Below, piece after piece: positions 17,566 to 25,743 of a stretch of DNA of 64,000 bases (position 1 is the first letter of the stretch; every line of letters begins with the position of its first letter). The stretch comes from Streptomyces sp. SID13031. GTDB lineage: Bacteria > Actinomycetota > Actinomycetes > Propionibacteriales > Kribbellaceae. The position numbers and the translations under genes are program-made. The DNA lies in the NCBI RefSeq assembly GCF_010548305.1, contig NZ_JAAGLV010000006.1:186001-250000 (forward strand). Direction: 5' to 3'. The notes under the pieces were generated by a model that was not told the origin of the DNA, did not search any database, and worked only from the letters and a program-made list of their open reading frames with translations.

Positions 17566-18180
17566 TCAGCCGGTCATCCGGGCCCGGCGGCGGGCAGCCA
17601 GCTCGTCGTTGGCGTGGTCGTCGGTCTCGCCGTGCGCGTCGAGACGCTCGGTCGGCAGCTCGGACAGCGAGCCCTCGACCTCGCGCCAGACACCGCCGAG
17701 GGCGATCCCGAACACTCCCTGGCCGCCGGCCAGCAGATCGATGACCTCGTCGGGCGAGGTGCACATGTAGACGGACGCGCCGTCGCTCATCAGCGTGATC
17801 TGGGTCAGGTCATCGATTCCACGCTTGCTCAGGTGGGCGATGGCGCTGCGGATCTGCTGCAGCGAGATACCCGCGTCGAGCAGCCGCTTGATCACTTTGA
17901 GCAACAAGACGTCGCGGAAGCCGTAGAGCCGCTGGGTGCCGGAGCCGGTGGCCGGGCGCACGGACGGTGATACCAGTCCGGTGCGGGCCCAGTAATCCAG
18001 CTGACGGTAGGTGATACCGGCCGCGGCGCACGCCGTCGGTCCGCGGAAACCGACGTCATCGGGCATCGGCGACAGATCGTCATCGAAGAGCAGACCCTGA
18101 ACGCCGGCGCTGGCGGCCGCCTCGGCGTGTGCTTCGGACGTCGACTGCGCCGTCAGATCAGTGTCGCCGGTGCGTGTCAC
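17566..18180 (-). CDS. MerR-family regulator, Rv1830-type
   Basis: This 204-residue protein has a MerR winged helix-turn-helix at about residues 45-115 (GITYRQLDYWARTGLV, then RLYGFRDVLLLKVIKRLLDAG) and a C-terminal region DEVIDLLAGGQGVFGIALGGVWREVEG that marks the Rv1830 group of actinobacteria. It sits, as in Mycobacterium, between the DUF151 nuclease gene and gcvP. Rv1830-type proteins are reported as growth or cell-division related regulators; their ligand is unclear. The N-terminal 40 residues are acidic and probably disordered. Confidence 0.9.
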   Translation of the reverse strand: MTRTGDTDLTAQSTSEAHAEAAASAGVQGLLFDDDLSPMPDDVGFRGPTACAAAGITYRQLDYWARTGLVSPSVRPATGSGTQRLYGFRDVLLLKVIKRLLDAGISLQQIRSAIAHLSKRGIDDLTQITLMSDGASVYMCTSPDEVIDLLAGGQGVFGIALGGVWREVEGSLSELPTERLDAHGETDDHANDELAARRRARMTG

Positions 18181-18417
18181 GCCTGAGCCTCCCTGGGTAC
18201 CGACTGGAACGGATCACATCCGTGGAGTTACAAGGCCCCACGACTCCTTCAAGGTAAGCCGCCGCTCAGGCCGGGTCAACGACAACCGCACGTAGCCGGA
18301 GGCGTGTCGCGGTTCCGATACGAATCGTTACCTATCCGGCCTTGTACCAGCCAACCCCAAACCCGCCTGTACTGCGCCCCGCATCGCACCCTCCGCCGTC
18401 ACCACCACCGCCCCAAA

Positions 18418-18506
18418 CGTTTGAGGGGTTAACCCCTCAGATGGCGGGTTGCCTAGCGGGAGTCTGAGGAGGCAACCCACCGTTTGAGGGGTTAACCCCT
18501 CAAACG
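18418..18506. repeat. Paired long palindromes with nested inverted repeat
   Basis: A perfect 26-bp palindrome at 18481-18506, centred on GGGGTTAACCCC, is matched by a 22-bp copy of its left part at 18418-18439, which is itself palindromic over its core. Between them GGGTTGCCT and AGGCAACCC form a further 9-bp inverted repeat. The whole folds as a compact hairpin on either strand. It lies in the 395-bp gap between the DUF151 gene and the MerR gene, about 70 bp after the former ends, so it may be its terminator or a small REP/MITE-type element. The rest of the gap (18181-18417) shows nothing I can name. Confidence 0.8.
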
Positions 18507-18575
18507 CCGGTCCGGAGCCGGACTTGGGGTGGGTGGGGCGAGCGGGCGACGCAGGAGCCGCGACGCGGGGGGACT

Positions 18576-19067
18576 TCAGCTTTTGTCGAAGTCTTCTGGG
18601 GTTACGTGGTCGAGGAACTCGCGGAAGCGTTCGACTTCTTCTTCCTCGACGACCTCGTCGTCCTCGTTCTCGCTGTCCGGGACCGGGATACCGGCCTCGG
18701 CCAGGATCTCCTCGGTGCAGAAGACAGGCGTACCGGTGCGCAGGGCGAGCGCGATCGAGTCCGACGGGCGGGCCGAGATCTCGGTCTTGTCGTCGAAGAC
18801 CAGGATCGCCTCGAAGACGCCGTCGGTCAGGTTCACGATCCGGACCTGGCTCAGGGTGTGCCCGAGGACCCGGATCGTCTCCGCGAACAGGTCGTGCGTC
18901 AGCGGCCGGGGTGGTTCCATCCCCTGCTGGGCGAAAGCGATCGCGCTCGCTTCGGCCGCACCGATCCAGATCGGCAGGTACCGCTCACCGCCGACCTCCC
19001 GGAGCAGCACGATCGGCTGACTCGAAGGCATCTCAACCCGGACTCCGACCACGTCGACTTCGCGCAC
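18576..19067 (-). CDS. Bifunctional nuclease family protein (DUF151)
   Basis: This 163-residue protein begins MREVDVVGVRVEMPSSQPIV and contains the DUF151 core LPIWIGAAEASAIAFAQQG and RPSDSIALALRTGTP. It ends in a very acidic tail (DSENEDDEVVEEEEVERF). In plants a homologue has DNase and RNase activity; the bacterial role is not established. It corresponds to Rv1829 by position, between the two MerR genes. It ends before a palindromic element that may terminate transcription. Confidence 0.93.
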   Translation of the reverse strand: MREVDVVGVRVEMPSSQPIVLLREVGGERYLPIWIGAAEASAIAFAQQGMEPPRPLTHDLFAETIRVLGHTLSQVRIVNLTDGVFEAILVFDDKTEISARPSDSIALALRTGTPVFCTEEILAEAGIPVPDSENEDDEVVEEEEVERFREFLDHVTPEDFDKS

Positions 19068-19145
19068 TCCTTCAGCCTACTCTGCGGGCCGGGCCGGGGC
19101 TGCCCCGACGGGTCGGCCCCGGCCCGTCGGCAGCCGTAGTACAGG

Positions 19146-19832
19146 TCAGCGGGTGAGACGGGAGCGGACCAGTGCCGCGTGCAACCGAACCGCGAGCGCG
19201 GCCAGCTCGAGCGTCTTGTCGTCCCGCCGCGGTTGCACCACCTGCTCGATCAGCCCCACCTCGCGGTCAGCGGCAGCCCGGAACGGCCGCAGGTGCCGCG
19301 GCTCGATCCCGTACTGCGCGAACTCGGCGGCCGCCTTGGCGATCAGGATCGCGTCGCCGTCGTAGTGGTTGCCGCGAGCCACGACGAGGTTGTGGCTCTC
19401 CAACTGCTCCAGCAACTCAGCGGTGATCCCGGCCGCCACCCGCAACTCGTCGCGGGTCAGCTTGAGCTCGGTCCCGTATGTCGAAAAGTCCACCGCATCG
19501 GGCAGACCGGCGGGCTGAGGCAACTCCTCCGGCGCCGCAGGCCGGCCACCCGGCGCGGGCGGCCGCAGACCGCGGTCCATCGCGCCGAGGTGGTCCTTGA
19601 TCACCTTCAACGGCAGGTACTGGTCGCGCTGGGCGGTCAGCACATAGCGCAGCCGCTCGATGTCCGCGGCGCTGAACTTGCGGTAGCCCGACGCCGTCCG
19701 GGCCGGCGTCACCAGCCCCTCCGCCTCGAGGAAGCGGATCTTGGAGATGGTGACGTCGGCGAACTCGGTCTGCAGGAGCTGCAGCACCTCGCCGATGCTG
19801 CTGCCCCCTGAAGAAGAGTCAGCTGCGTTCAT
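19146..19832 (-). CDS. ftsR: MerR-family cell-division regulator FtsR (Rv1828-type)
   Basis: This 228-residue protein has a MerR helix-turn-helix near the N-terminus (SIGEVLQLLQTEFADVTISK, FLEAEGLVTPAR, SGYRKFSAADIERLRYVL) and the C-terminal helical domain of the FtsR group (YGIEPRHLRPFRAAADREVGL). FtsR activates ftsZ in Corynebacterium. The position directly after the FHA gene matches garA-Rv1828 in Mycobacterium. The central Pro-rich linker (residues about 88-110) is longer than in mycobacteria. Confidence 0.92.
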   Translation of the reverse strand: MNAADSSSGGSSIGEVLQLLQTEFADVTISKIRFLEAEGLVTPARTASGYRKFSAADIERLRYVLTAQRDQYLPLKVIKDHLGAMDRGLRPPAPGGRPAAPEELPQPAGLPDAVDFSTYGTELKLTRDELRVAAGITAELLEQLESHNLVVARGNHYDGDAILIAKAAAEFAQYGIEPRHLRPFRAAADREVGLIEQVVQPRRDDKTLELAALAVRLHAALVRSRLTR

Positions 19833-19870
19833 TCGAGGCCCACCCCACCGCCCCGGTCAGGCCTGCCGGA

Positions 19871-20392
19871 TCAGGCCTGACCACTGGCGTAGTAGACCAG
19901 GCGGTACTTACCGATCTGCACCTCGTCGCCGTTCGACAGTTGCAGCTCGTCGATCCGGTCACGGTTGACGTACGTGCCGTTCAGGCTGCCGACGTCGCGG
20001 ACCTTCACGCCCTGCGGGTCGCGACGGAACTCCGCGTGCCGGCGCGACACGGTCACGTCGTCCAGGAAGATGTCGCTGTCGGGGTGCCGGCCCGCGGTGA
20101 CGACGTCGACGTCGAGCAGGAACCGGCTGCCTGCGTTCGGGCCGCGCTGGACGATGAGCAGCGCCGACCCCGTCGGCAGCGCGCCGACGGCGGCCTCGTC
20201 CTCGGCGGACAGCTGCTCACCGACCTCGAAGCGCTCGGTCTCGGGCTCGATGCTGATCGGTGCGAGCATCGCGGTGTCGGTCACGCCAGGGGCGGTCACC
20301 GGACGGTCCGCGCCAGGGAGCATCGTTCCGCACTGCGAGCAGAACTTGCTGCCCTCGGAGTTCTCGTGCCCGCACTGGTTGCAGAACGGCAT
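19871..20392 (-). CDS. garA: FHA-domain regulator, GarA/OdhI-type, with N-terminal zinc ribbon
   Basis: This 173-residue protein begins with a zinc ribbon (CNQCGHENSEGSKFCSQCG) and ends with an FHA domain from about residue 80 (AGRHPDSDIFLDDVTVSRRH, GSLNGTYVNRDRID). In the GarA/OdhI family the unphosphorylated protein inhibits 2-oxoglutarate dehydrogenase and glutamate dehydrogenase, and Ser/Thr kinases relieve this. The classical ETTS phospho-motif of mycobacterial GarA is not visible; the DTAML and PETERF stretches before the FHA domain hold the only candidate threonines in that part. Ribosome site GGGAGGA precedes ATG 20392. Confidence 0.9.
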   Translation of the reverse strand: MPFCNQCGHENSEGSKFCSQCGTMLPGADRPVTAPGVTDTAMLAPISIEPETERFEVGEQLSAEDEAAVGALPTGSALLIVQRGPNAGSRFLLDVDVVTAGRHPDSDIFLDDVTVSRRHAEFRRDPQGVKVRDVGSLNGTYVNRDRIDELQLSNGDEVQIGKYRLVYYASGQA

Positions 20393-20512
20393 GCTGTGAT
20401 CCTCCCGATCGCCGGCGGTCCGGCGACGTTCTCAGTTGACCCCGTGATGACAAGTGTGGCCTGCGACCCCAACCCTCGACTGGCGGTTGAGGTCCGACAG
20501 AACCTACCAGTT

Positions 20513-20677
20513 AGTGCCCTGCGTCCGAAGTTCTCTGAGTGATTGCGGCGCCCAGGTGCGTGCATCGCGGTGCTTGAGGAGCGTCCTCGATGCGGAGCAT
20601 CGTGGATGCTCGTCAAGTGCCGCGAGGTGCGTGCCTGGGCGCCGCAATCACTCAGAGAACTTCGGACGCAGGGCACT
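20513..20677. repeat. 165-bp near-perfect palindrome between gcvH and the FHA gene
   Basis: The outer 44 bp are a perfect inverted repeat (20513-20556 with 20634-20677). The inner arms continue to the centre with scattered mismatches, mainly transitions, so the whole element folds into one hairpin of about 80 bp. The ninemer AGTGCCCTG that opens the element recurs just outside its right end (20679-20687). It lies downstream of gcvH and upstream of the FHA gene and would be transcribed from the gcvH side. Structure and size suggest a non-autonomous mobile element or REP-like palindrome; nothing in it is coding. Confidence 0.9.
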
Positions 20678-20687
20678 CAGTGCCCTG

Positions 20688-21068
20688 TCAGCTCTGGTCG
20701 AGTTGGCCCTTGTAGGTCTCGGCGTCCATCAGGCCGTCGACCTCCTCGTCGTCGTCCACCTCGATGTCGAGCAGCCAGCCCTCGCCGTACGGGTCGGTGT
20801 TGACCAGGTCAGGCTGGTCGGCCAGTGCCTCGTTGACGGCGCGCACGGTGCCGTTGAGGGGCGCGAACAGGTCGCTGACGCTCTTGGTCGACTCCAGCTC
20901 ACCACAGGAGTCGCCGGCCCGGACAGCGGTACCGACCTCCGGCAGCTGCACGTACACGATGTCGCCGAGCGCGTCCTGCGCGAAGTCGGTGATACCGACC
21001 CGCACCGGGCCCTCGCCGGCCTTCACCCACTCGTGCTCGGCCGTGTACTTCAGGTCTTCGGGGTACAC
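20688..21068 (-). CDS. gcvH: Glycine cleavage system H protein
   Basis: This 126-residue lipoyl carrier has its lipoylated lysine at residue 62 (ESTKSVSD) and the family blocks YTAEHEWV and GITDFAQDALGDIVYVQLP. It shuttles the aminomethyl group between P and T proteins. Starts with GTG 21068 after AAAGAGGA. The acidic C-terminus (DDDEEVDGLM) is normal. The gene ends 10 bp from the large palindrome. Confidence 0.97.
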   Translation of the reverse strand: MYPEDLKYTAEHEWVKAGEGPVRVGITDFAQDALGDIVYVQLPEVGTAVRAGDSCGELESTKSVSDLFAPLNGTVRAVNEALADQPDLVNTDPYGEGWLLDIEVDDDEEVDGLMDAETYKGQLDQS

Positions 21069-21118
21069 CTCGGTCCTCTTTCTTTAAGGGGAACTGCCAG
21101 TCAAAGGAAACTGCAGGG

Positions 21119-21937
21119 TTACTTCGTCGGGCTTGGCGCCGGGCGAGCGTAACGATGCTCGTCCGGGACGTGCAAGGCGGTGATCCCCAGCTGGGCGACC
21201 TCGGTCACCTCGGCCGTACCACCGATCTGCGGCCCGGTCACCTCACTCACCAGGCCACCGGGGAAGTTGGCCGCCTCGGCCAGGTTGTGCGACTCCCCGA
21301 TCGCCTCGATCACGTACGGCGACTGCACCTTCTCGCCGTCGATCTTGACGCCGGGCGCATCGTCGACCAGGTCTGTACTGGCGACCACCCGGACCTGGCC
21401 GTTGATCTGGATCGCCTCGGCACCCGCGTCGCGGAGCTCCTCGATCGCGTCCAGCAGGTTGCTGGACTGCATCTTGGCGTCCGGGTCGTTCAGCGTGATC
21501 CGGACGCCGGGACCCACGGCGGGCAGCGTGCCTGCCAGGATGCCGAGCACGCGCACCTGCTGCTCGGCCTGCTCGCGGGCGGTCTGCGCCTTGTCCGCGC
21601 TGGAGATCAGCGTGTTCTTGCGCGCCTCCAGCTCGGTGATCTCGGTCTCCAGCCGGCGGGTGTTCTGGCCGAGGCCGTCGAGGATCGCGATCAGGTCCTC
21701 GCGCCGGGCGTTCTGGTAGCCGTCGTCGGCCCGGTTCACCCGTACCTGGACGACGGCCATACAGGCGACGAGCGCGAGTACGACGGCCACGATCGCCTGG
21801 CCGCGAGACGGCTTGAACCCGGATCGCAGCCGCCGCAGCGCCAGGTTCGGCGTCTTCGGCTTGGGCATCGGCGTCGGCTCGGCCGGGTGCGCCTGCTCCG
21901 GTTGCTCCGGCGGCGGGGCCGGGTCGTCGGTACTCAT
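21119..21937 (-). CDS. DUF881 family membrane-anchored coiled-coil protein
   Basis: This 272-residue protein has a Pro-rich cytoplasmic N-terminus, one membrane helix (about residues 48-66, QAIVAVVLALVACMAVVQV), a coiled-coil stretch (residues 75-125, ETEITELEARKNTLISSADK) and a C-terminal DUF881 domain with GPGVRITLNDPD and AEAIQINGQ. It corresponds to Rv1825. Function unknown; it is genetically tied to the division-linked sbp block. The same family recurs two genes upstream. Starts 1 base after the sbp stop. Confidence 0.92.
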   Translation of the reverse strand: MSTDDPAPPPEQPEQAHPAEPTPMPKPKTPNLALRRLRSGFKPSRGQAIVAVVLALVACMAVVQVRVNRADDGYQNARREDLIAILDGLGQNTRRLETEITELEARKNTLISSADKAQTAREQAEQQVRVLGILAGTLPAVGPGVRITLNDPDAKMQSSNLLDAIEELRDAGAEAIQINGQVRVVASTDLVDDAPGVKIDGEKVQSPYVIEAIGESHNLAEAANFPGGLVSEVTGPQIGGTAEVTEVAQLGITALHVPDEHRYARPAPSPTK

Positions 21938-21938
21938 G

Positions 21939-22271
21939 TCAGGCCCGGAAGACGTGGCGCCGGATCGCGGCCATGTTGGTGAAGATGCGGATGCCGAGTA
22001 CGACCACCACGCCGGTGGACAGCTGGGAGCCGACGCCGAGCTGGTCGCCGAGGTAGACGATCAGCGCCGCGATCAGCACGTTCGAGACGAACGACACGAC
22101 GAACACCTTGTCGTCGAAGATGCCGTCCAGGAAAGCGCGCAGAGCGCCGAAGACCGCGTCGAGCGCGGCGACGACGGCGATCGGCAGGTAAGGCTGGGCC
22201 CACTCCGGTACGTCGGGCGCGACCAGCAGACCGACGACGACGCCGATCACCAGGCCGAGGACGGCGATCAT
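21939..22271 (-). CDS. sbp: Small basic protein family (Sbp, DUF1290)
   Basis: This 110-residue membrane protein has three or four helices and the family blocks MIAVLGLVIGVVVGLL, PYLPIAVVAALDAVFGALRA and DDKVFVVSFVSNVLIAALIV. It overlaps the upstream DUF881 gene by 4 bp (ATGA). In mycobacteria and Bacillus the gene lies beside division genes; its biochemical role is unknown. Confidence 0.95.
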   Translation of the reverse strand: MIAVLGLVIGVVVGLLVAPDVPEWAQPYLPIAVVAALDAVFGALRAFLDGIFDDKVFVVSFVSNVLIAALIVYLGDQLGVGSQLSTGVVVVLGIRIFTNMAAIRRHVFRA

Positions 22272-23146
22272 TTCTTGCCCACCTTCGCGTACCGCAGCGC
22301 GATGGTGGCATCGGCTGGCACCAGCAAGGAATCCTCCGTCGTGATCGTCATCCGGATATGAAAGTTACTGACCAGGTACTGCACCCACTGGCCACCGGAG
22401 CTCTGGGCGAACCGGGCCGGCATGGTCGCTGTCTCCCCGATCGCCAGCACCGTGTACGGCGGGGTCAGGGAACTGTAGTCGACCGTGATCGCACTACCGG
22501 CGCCACGGATGGCCGTCAGCGAGGTGAGCCGGTGACCGTTCACGGAGATCGCTTCGGCGCCCGCCGTCCACAGCCCGTTGACCAGCTGTTGCAGATCGAC
22601 GTCGAGCAACCGGCCCTGCTTGTCGTCGGAGTCCTTGGCGTCGTCGACGACCGCCTTCAGCCCCTGACCGGTCACCGCGACGGCACCGACCTGCAACTCG
22701 AGGTCGTTCAGCTTCTGCTGTAGCGCAGCGCCCTCGCTGGTGTTGCTCAGACCGCCGGCCTGGAGGCCGCGGACCTCGTCGGCGAGCTTGATCTGGTCGC
22801 TGCGCAGGTCGTTCAGCCGGCCGTCGGCCTGGTTGATCCGGGTGATCAGCTCTTTGCGCTGCTTCTCCGCCTCGGGCGCGCTGCGGTAGTTCTGCGACGC
22901 GGCCACGGCGAGCAGGAAACCCAGGACGAGCAGCGCGATCACCAGGATGATCCTGTGCCGCGACTTGTTGGGCTTGTCACCTTGGGCAGGCCGGGACCTG
23001 GCCGCGACGGCGTAGCCCTCGTCCAGGGGGTGGGCCATCAGGTTCGTCAGCAGCGACATGGACGCGTCGACGCGCCGCTGCCCGGGCGGAGATTGGCCAG
23101 CTGGAGCCTGGCCGGGAGGAGGTTGGCCCGTTGGAGACTGGGTCAC
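22268..23146 (-). CDS. DUF881 family membrane-anchored protein, first copy
   Basis: This 292-residue protein resembles the other DUF881 protein in this operon: cytoplasmic N-terminus, one membrane helix (about residues 65-82, IILVIALLVLGFLLAVAA), coiled coil with RINQADGRLNDLRSDQIKLA, and DUF881 with TGQGLKAVVDDAKDSDD and AGAEAISVNGHRL. The first 30 residues are a degenerate Gln-Pro-Gly repeat (GQPPPGQAPAGQSPPGQ), probably disordered. It corresponds to Rv1823. It begins 3 bp after the phosphatidyltransferase stop. Confidence 0.92.
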   Translation of the reverse strand: MTQSPTGQPPPGQAPAGQSPPGQRRVDASMSLLTNLMAHPLDEGYAVAARSRPAQGDKPNKSRHRIILVIALLVLGFLLAVAASQNYRSAPEAEKQRKELITRINQADGRLNDLRSDQIKLADEVRGLQAGGLSNTSEGAALQQKLNDLELQVGAVAVTGQGLKAVVDDAKDSDDKQGRLLDVDLQQLVNGLWTAGAEAISVNGHRLTSLTAIRGAGSAITVDYSSLTPPYTVLAIGETATMPARFAQSSGGQWVQYLVSNFHIRMTITTEDSLLVPADATIALRYAKVGKK

Positions 23147-23149
23147 GAG

Positions 23150-23746
23150 TTAGCCCGCCGGTTTGCTGATCGGCTTGACGGTCTGGATCAGGTGGCGCAG
23201 TTGGACGAAGTACAGGGCGCCGGCCCAGTAGTACAGAGCGGTGCCCCAGATCGCGAAGGCCCAGCCGAAGACGCGGGCCAGCACGTTCAGGGTGCTGTCG
23301 CCGTCGCCGAGAAGGAGCAACGGGAAGGCGTACAGCAGGCAGAAGGTCGCGGACTTGCCGAGGAAGTGCACCGGCAGCGCGTTGAAGCCGCGGCGGTGCA
23401 GGGGCGGCAGGGTGAAGGTGAGCAGCAGGTCGCGTAACGGCAGCGCGATCGCGAGCCACCACGGGATGATGTCGCGCAGCGCGAGGCCGAGCACGGTGGC
23501 GAAGATGTAGAGCCGGTCGGCGACCGGGTCGAGCATCTGGCCGAGCCGCGTCGTCTGGTTCATCCGGCGCGCGATCTGGCCGTCGGCCCAGTCGGTGAAT
23601 CCCGAGATCGCCAGCACCAGCAGGGCCCAGCCGTCTTCCTGCGGGCCGAGAATCAGCCAGAGGAAGAGCGGTACGCCGAGCAGCCGGATGAAGCTGAGTG
23701 CGTTCGGGATCGTCAGCACCCGGTCGGATACTTCCAGCTCCGGCAC
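23150..23746 (-). CDS. CDP-alcohol phosphatidyltransferase (PgsA-like)
   Basis: This 198-residue membrane enzyme carries the full CDP-alcohol motif D-x2-DG-x2-AR-x8-G-x3-D-x3-D (DWADGQIARR then GQMLDPVAD) and several hydrophobic helices. It transfers a phosphatidyl group from CDP-diacylglycerol to an alcohol, probably glycerol 3-phosphate or a related polyol (Rv1822 PgsA2 position). GTG 23746 is preferred because it follows GGGGGAGGA at the right distance; the in-frame codon at 23845 would add 33 residues of low-complexity sequence. This is the first gene of the conserved block. The 289-bp gap on its right (23747-24035) shows no gene. Confidence 0.9.
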   Translation of the reverse strand: MPELEVSDRVLTIPNALSFIRLLGVPLFLWLILGPQEDGWALLVLAISGFTDWADGQIARRMNQTTRLGQMLDPVADRLYIFATVLGLALRDIIPWWLAIALPLRDLLLTFTLPPLHRRGFNALPVHFLGKSATFCLLYAFPLLLLGDGDSTLNVLARVFGWAFAIWGTALYYWAGALYFVQLRHLIQTVKPISKPAG

Positions 23747-24035
23747 GCGATCCTCCCCCTGCTCCCGAATCGGGCGACCGCGAGCGGCACCCCTGTCCCG
23801 GTCGTTACTGTACTTGGGCCCGGTACCGGGTCCTGCCCCGGCCACACCCGGGAAGCCCCGGACTTCCCTGACTAGGTGAACGCATTCACAACGACTGGGC
23901 TACGCCCCTCGCAAACCAGTGACCCTACGGTGACCCGATCGAGATCTCCCCGTAGCAGGAGTCCCGGCTAAAGCTGCCTTCCGACGAAGCAGAGAACCTC
24001 CGGTGGCCCGCACGGTGGCGAGCACCCTGCGCTGC

Positions 24036-24248
24036 TCATTGATGACATGGGCAACGACTCTCCATCGCGTAGCGGTGGCCGACCTCGAGCCGGAAGTCGC
24101 CGGGCATCAGCCATTGCGCGATCAGCTCGGGCTCGGTGAGCGCTCGCCAGACCTTGGCCGGCGGATGGGGATAGAAGGCCGTGATTACTTTTCTGATCAC
24201 GCACCCGGTGTGATCAGAAAAGTAATCACGCAGCTTCTGTGCATCCAC
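24036..24248 (-). pseudogene. Truncated START/AHSA1-type (SRPBCC) gene
   Basis: The 70-residue frame begins MDAQKLRDYFSDHTG and contains an AHSA1-like N-terminal segment (HPPAKVWRALTEPELIAQWL, MPGDFRLEVGHRY). A complete SRPBCC protein has about 150 residues. Here the similarity stops after GHRYAME and the frame closes nine residues later. No continuation was found downstream in any frame. A perfect inverted repeat sits inside its 5' part. It may be a decayed gene, or a chimera in which the hairpin element supplies the N-terminus. Confidence 0.6.
24180..24230. repeat. Perfect 21-bp inverted repeat with 9-base loop
   Basis: GTGATTACTTTTCTGATCAC (24181-24200) is mirrored exactly at 24210-24229, and the flanking C/G pair extends it to 21 bp. 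It is far more AT-rich than its surroundings. It lies inside the truncated AHSA1-like frame, where it encodes RDYFSDH on one arm and VIRKVIT on the other. Confidence 0.9.
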
Positions 24249-24544
24249 CGAATCCGGACCGGAGCTGGTCGTTCATGGGGACTTTCACGGTAACTCGCGC
24301 GCTGACAATCCTCACGACGGCCGACCCCGGCAAGGGCCTTCACCGAACTCTGGACGTCTTCGCCGAGGCGGCCGAGCTCGATCGCGAGCGGGTTGGCCGT
24401 TGGGCTCAGCTTCACGCCGTTCAAACCGCCTTCTGGGGGCGTCGTCAAGGTTTCCGTCGAGGGCGTGCGGGAGCGGAGTTGAGCCAGCTCCTCAACCTGG
24501 TCGACGAGTTGGTGGATCTCCTCACGCGGTCGCCACGGGTGTAA
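24239..24544 (+). pseudogene. Possible C-terminal remnant of an APH(6)-type phosphotransferase
   Basis: From about 24300 the frame reads ADPGKGLHRTLDVFAEAAEL then DRERVGRWAQLHAVQTAFW, which recalls the end of streptomycin 6-phosphotransferase family proteins (a DP-x-G segment, then a helix with LDRERV-x-x-W-x-x-x-AV). The kinase core, including the Brenner motif, is absent, so it would be a remnant. The similarity is short and could be accidental. Confidence 0.35.
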
Positions 24545-24604
24545 CGCCGGCGGGTGGCGCAGCGTCTATAGAGCTGTAGGCCACCTGACCTGGAGGAATG
24601 ACTC

Positions 24605-25720
24605 GTGTTGCAGCAAGACTCAAGACACCGCGCCAGAGCGGCGGCGCTTCTCGGTATCGTCGCGCTGACCATCGGTACCGGATCAACCGTCGCGCAGGCG
24701 CGTCCGGCCGAGGCTCCGCTCGACTGGACGCGGACACCGGTCAAACGGCAGCCCGCGATGCTCAACGACATCGACGCCCACCCGGGCGCGACCTGGGCGG
24801 TCGGATCCGATCAGCTCGGCGCCGACGAGCACCGTCCGCTCGCCATGCGCTGGAAGAACGGCCGCTGGACCGCCACCCCACAGCCGGTACGCACGAGCGC
24901 GACCCTGGAGAGCGTCGCGGTCGCCGGCGTCAACAATGTCTGGGCAGTCGGAGAGGATCGCGCCGATCCGATCAAGACGAAACCACTCGTCATGCACTGG
25001 AACGGATCCGCGTGGCGCGTAGTACCGGGTCCGGCGGTGCCGACCGGTTCGTTCGGCGAGGTCGAGATCGCGCCCGACGGAACGCCCTGGATGGCCGGCT
25101 GGGCCGATCTCGGTGGCTCCGAGCATGCCGTCGTGTACCGGTACGCCGGGGGCAAGTGGCAACCGCTGGCCGCCGGGTTGGAGCAGTCCATCAACGCCAA
25201 CGCACTGGCCGTCATCTCCGCCACCGATGTCTGGCTCGGCCTGAACGCGGGCTTGGCGCACTTCGACGGTAAGAGCTGGAAGCTGGTGGACGACCTGCCG
25301 ACCGACGGCTCCCAGATCCCCACCGCGCTGACGGCCGCCGGACCGAAGAACATCTGGCTGGTGGGTGTGCAGCACACCGGCGGTCCGGAGGGCGAACGCC
25401 CGCTGGCCATGCACTACGACGGGCGCTCCTGGAAGCAGGTCACGGTACCGGCCGGCTCCGCCCAGCTGTACGACGTTGCCCTGCGCAACGGCCGCCCGGT
25501 CGCCGTCGGCGAACGCTTCGAGATCGACGAGAACCAGTTCACGACGTACCCGCTGGTCCTCGAACTGCGCGGCCAGGAGTTCGTCACCGCGCCCGCGCCT
25601 GCCATTGATGCGACGACCTTGACCGGCATCGACATCGCCCAGGGGCGCCTGTGGACGTCCGGGATCACGCTCGACCTGAAGGCGAGCGAGTTCGCCGGCT
25701 TCGCCGCTTTCAGCAAGTAG
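24605..25720 (+). CDS. Secreted beta-propeller-like protein
   Basis: This 371-residue protein starts at GTG 24605, eight bases after GGAGG. Residues 1-32 form a signal peptide (RARAAALLGIVALTIGTGST ending in AQA). The mature part is built of repeated units with the pattern D/N-V/I-W-A/L-V-G ... W-x-G/R-x-x-W (for example NNVWAVGEDRAD, TDVWLGLNAG, KNIWLVGVQHT), indicating a propeller of about six blades. Its role outside the cell is unknown. There is no lipobox or cell-wall anchor. Standing alone behind two gene remnants, it has no operon partners. Confidence 0.8.
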   Translation: MLQQDSRHRARAAALLGIVALTIGTGSTVAQARPAEAPLDWTRTPVKRQPAMLNDIDAHPGATWAVGSDQLGADEHRPLAMRWKNGRWTATPQPVRTSATLESVAVAGVNNVWAVGEDRADPIKTKPLVMHWNGSAWRVVPGPAVPTGSFGEVEIAPDGTPWMAGWADLGGSEHAVVYRYAGGKWQPLAAGLEQSINANALAVISATDVWLGLNAGLAHFDGKSWKLVDDLPTDGSQIPTALTAAGPKNIWLVGVQHTGGPEGERPLAMHYDGRSWKQVTVPAGSAQLYDVALRNGRPVAVGERFEIDENQFTTYPLVLELRGQEFVTAPAPAIDATTLTGIDIAQGRLWTSGITLDLKASEFAGFAAFSK

Positions 25721-25743
25721 CCCTGACGCACCTCGGCCCACTG

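Noticed and set aside
18418-18506. CRISPR-like pair of repeats
   Set aside because: Only two copies, palindromic, with a 41-bp spacer that itself forms an inverted repeat; no cas genes nearby.
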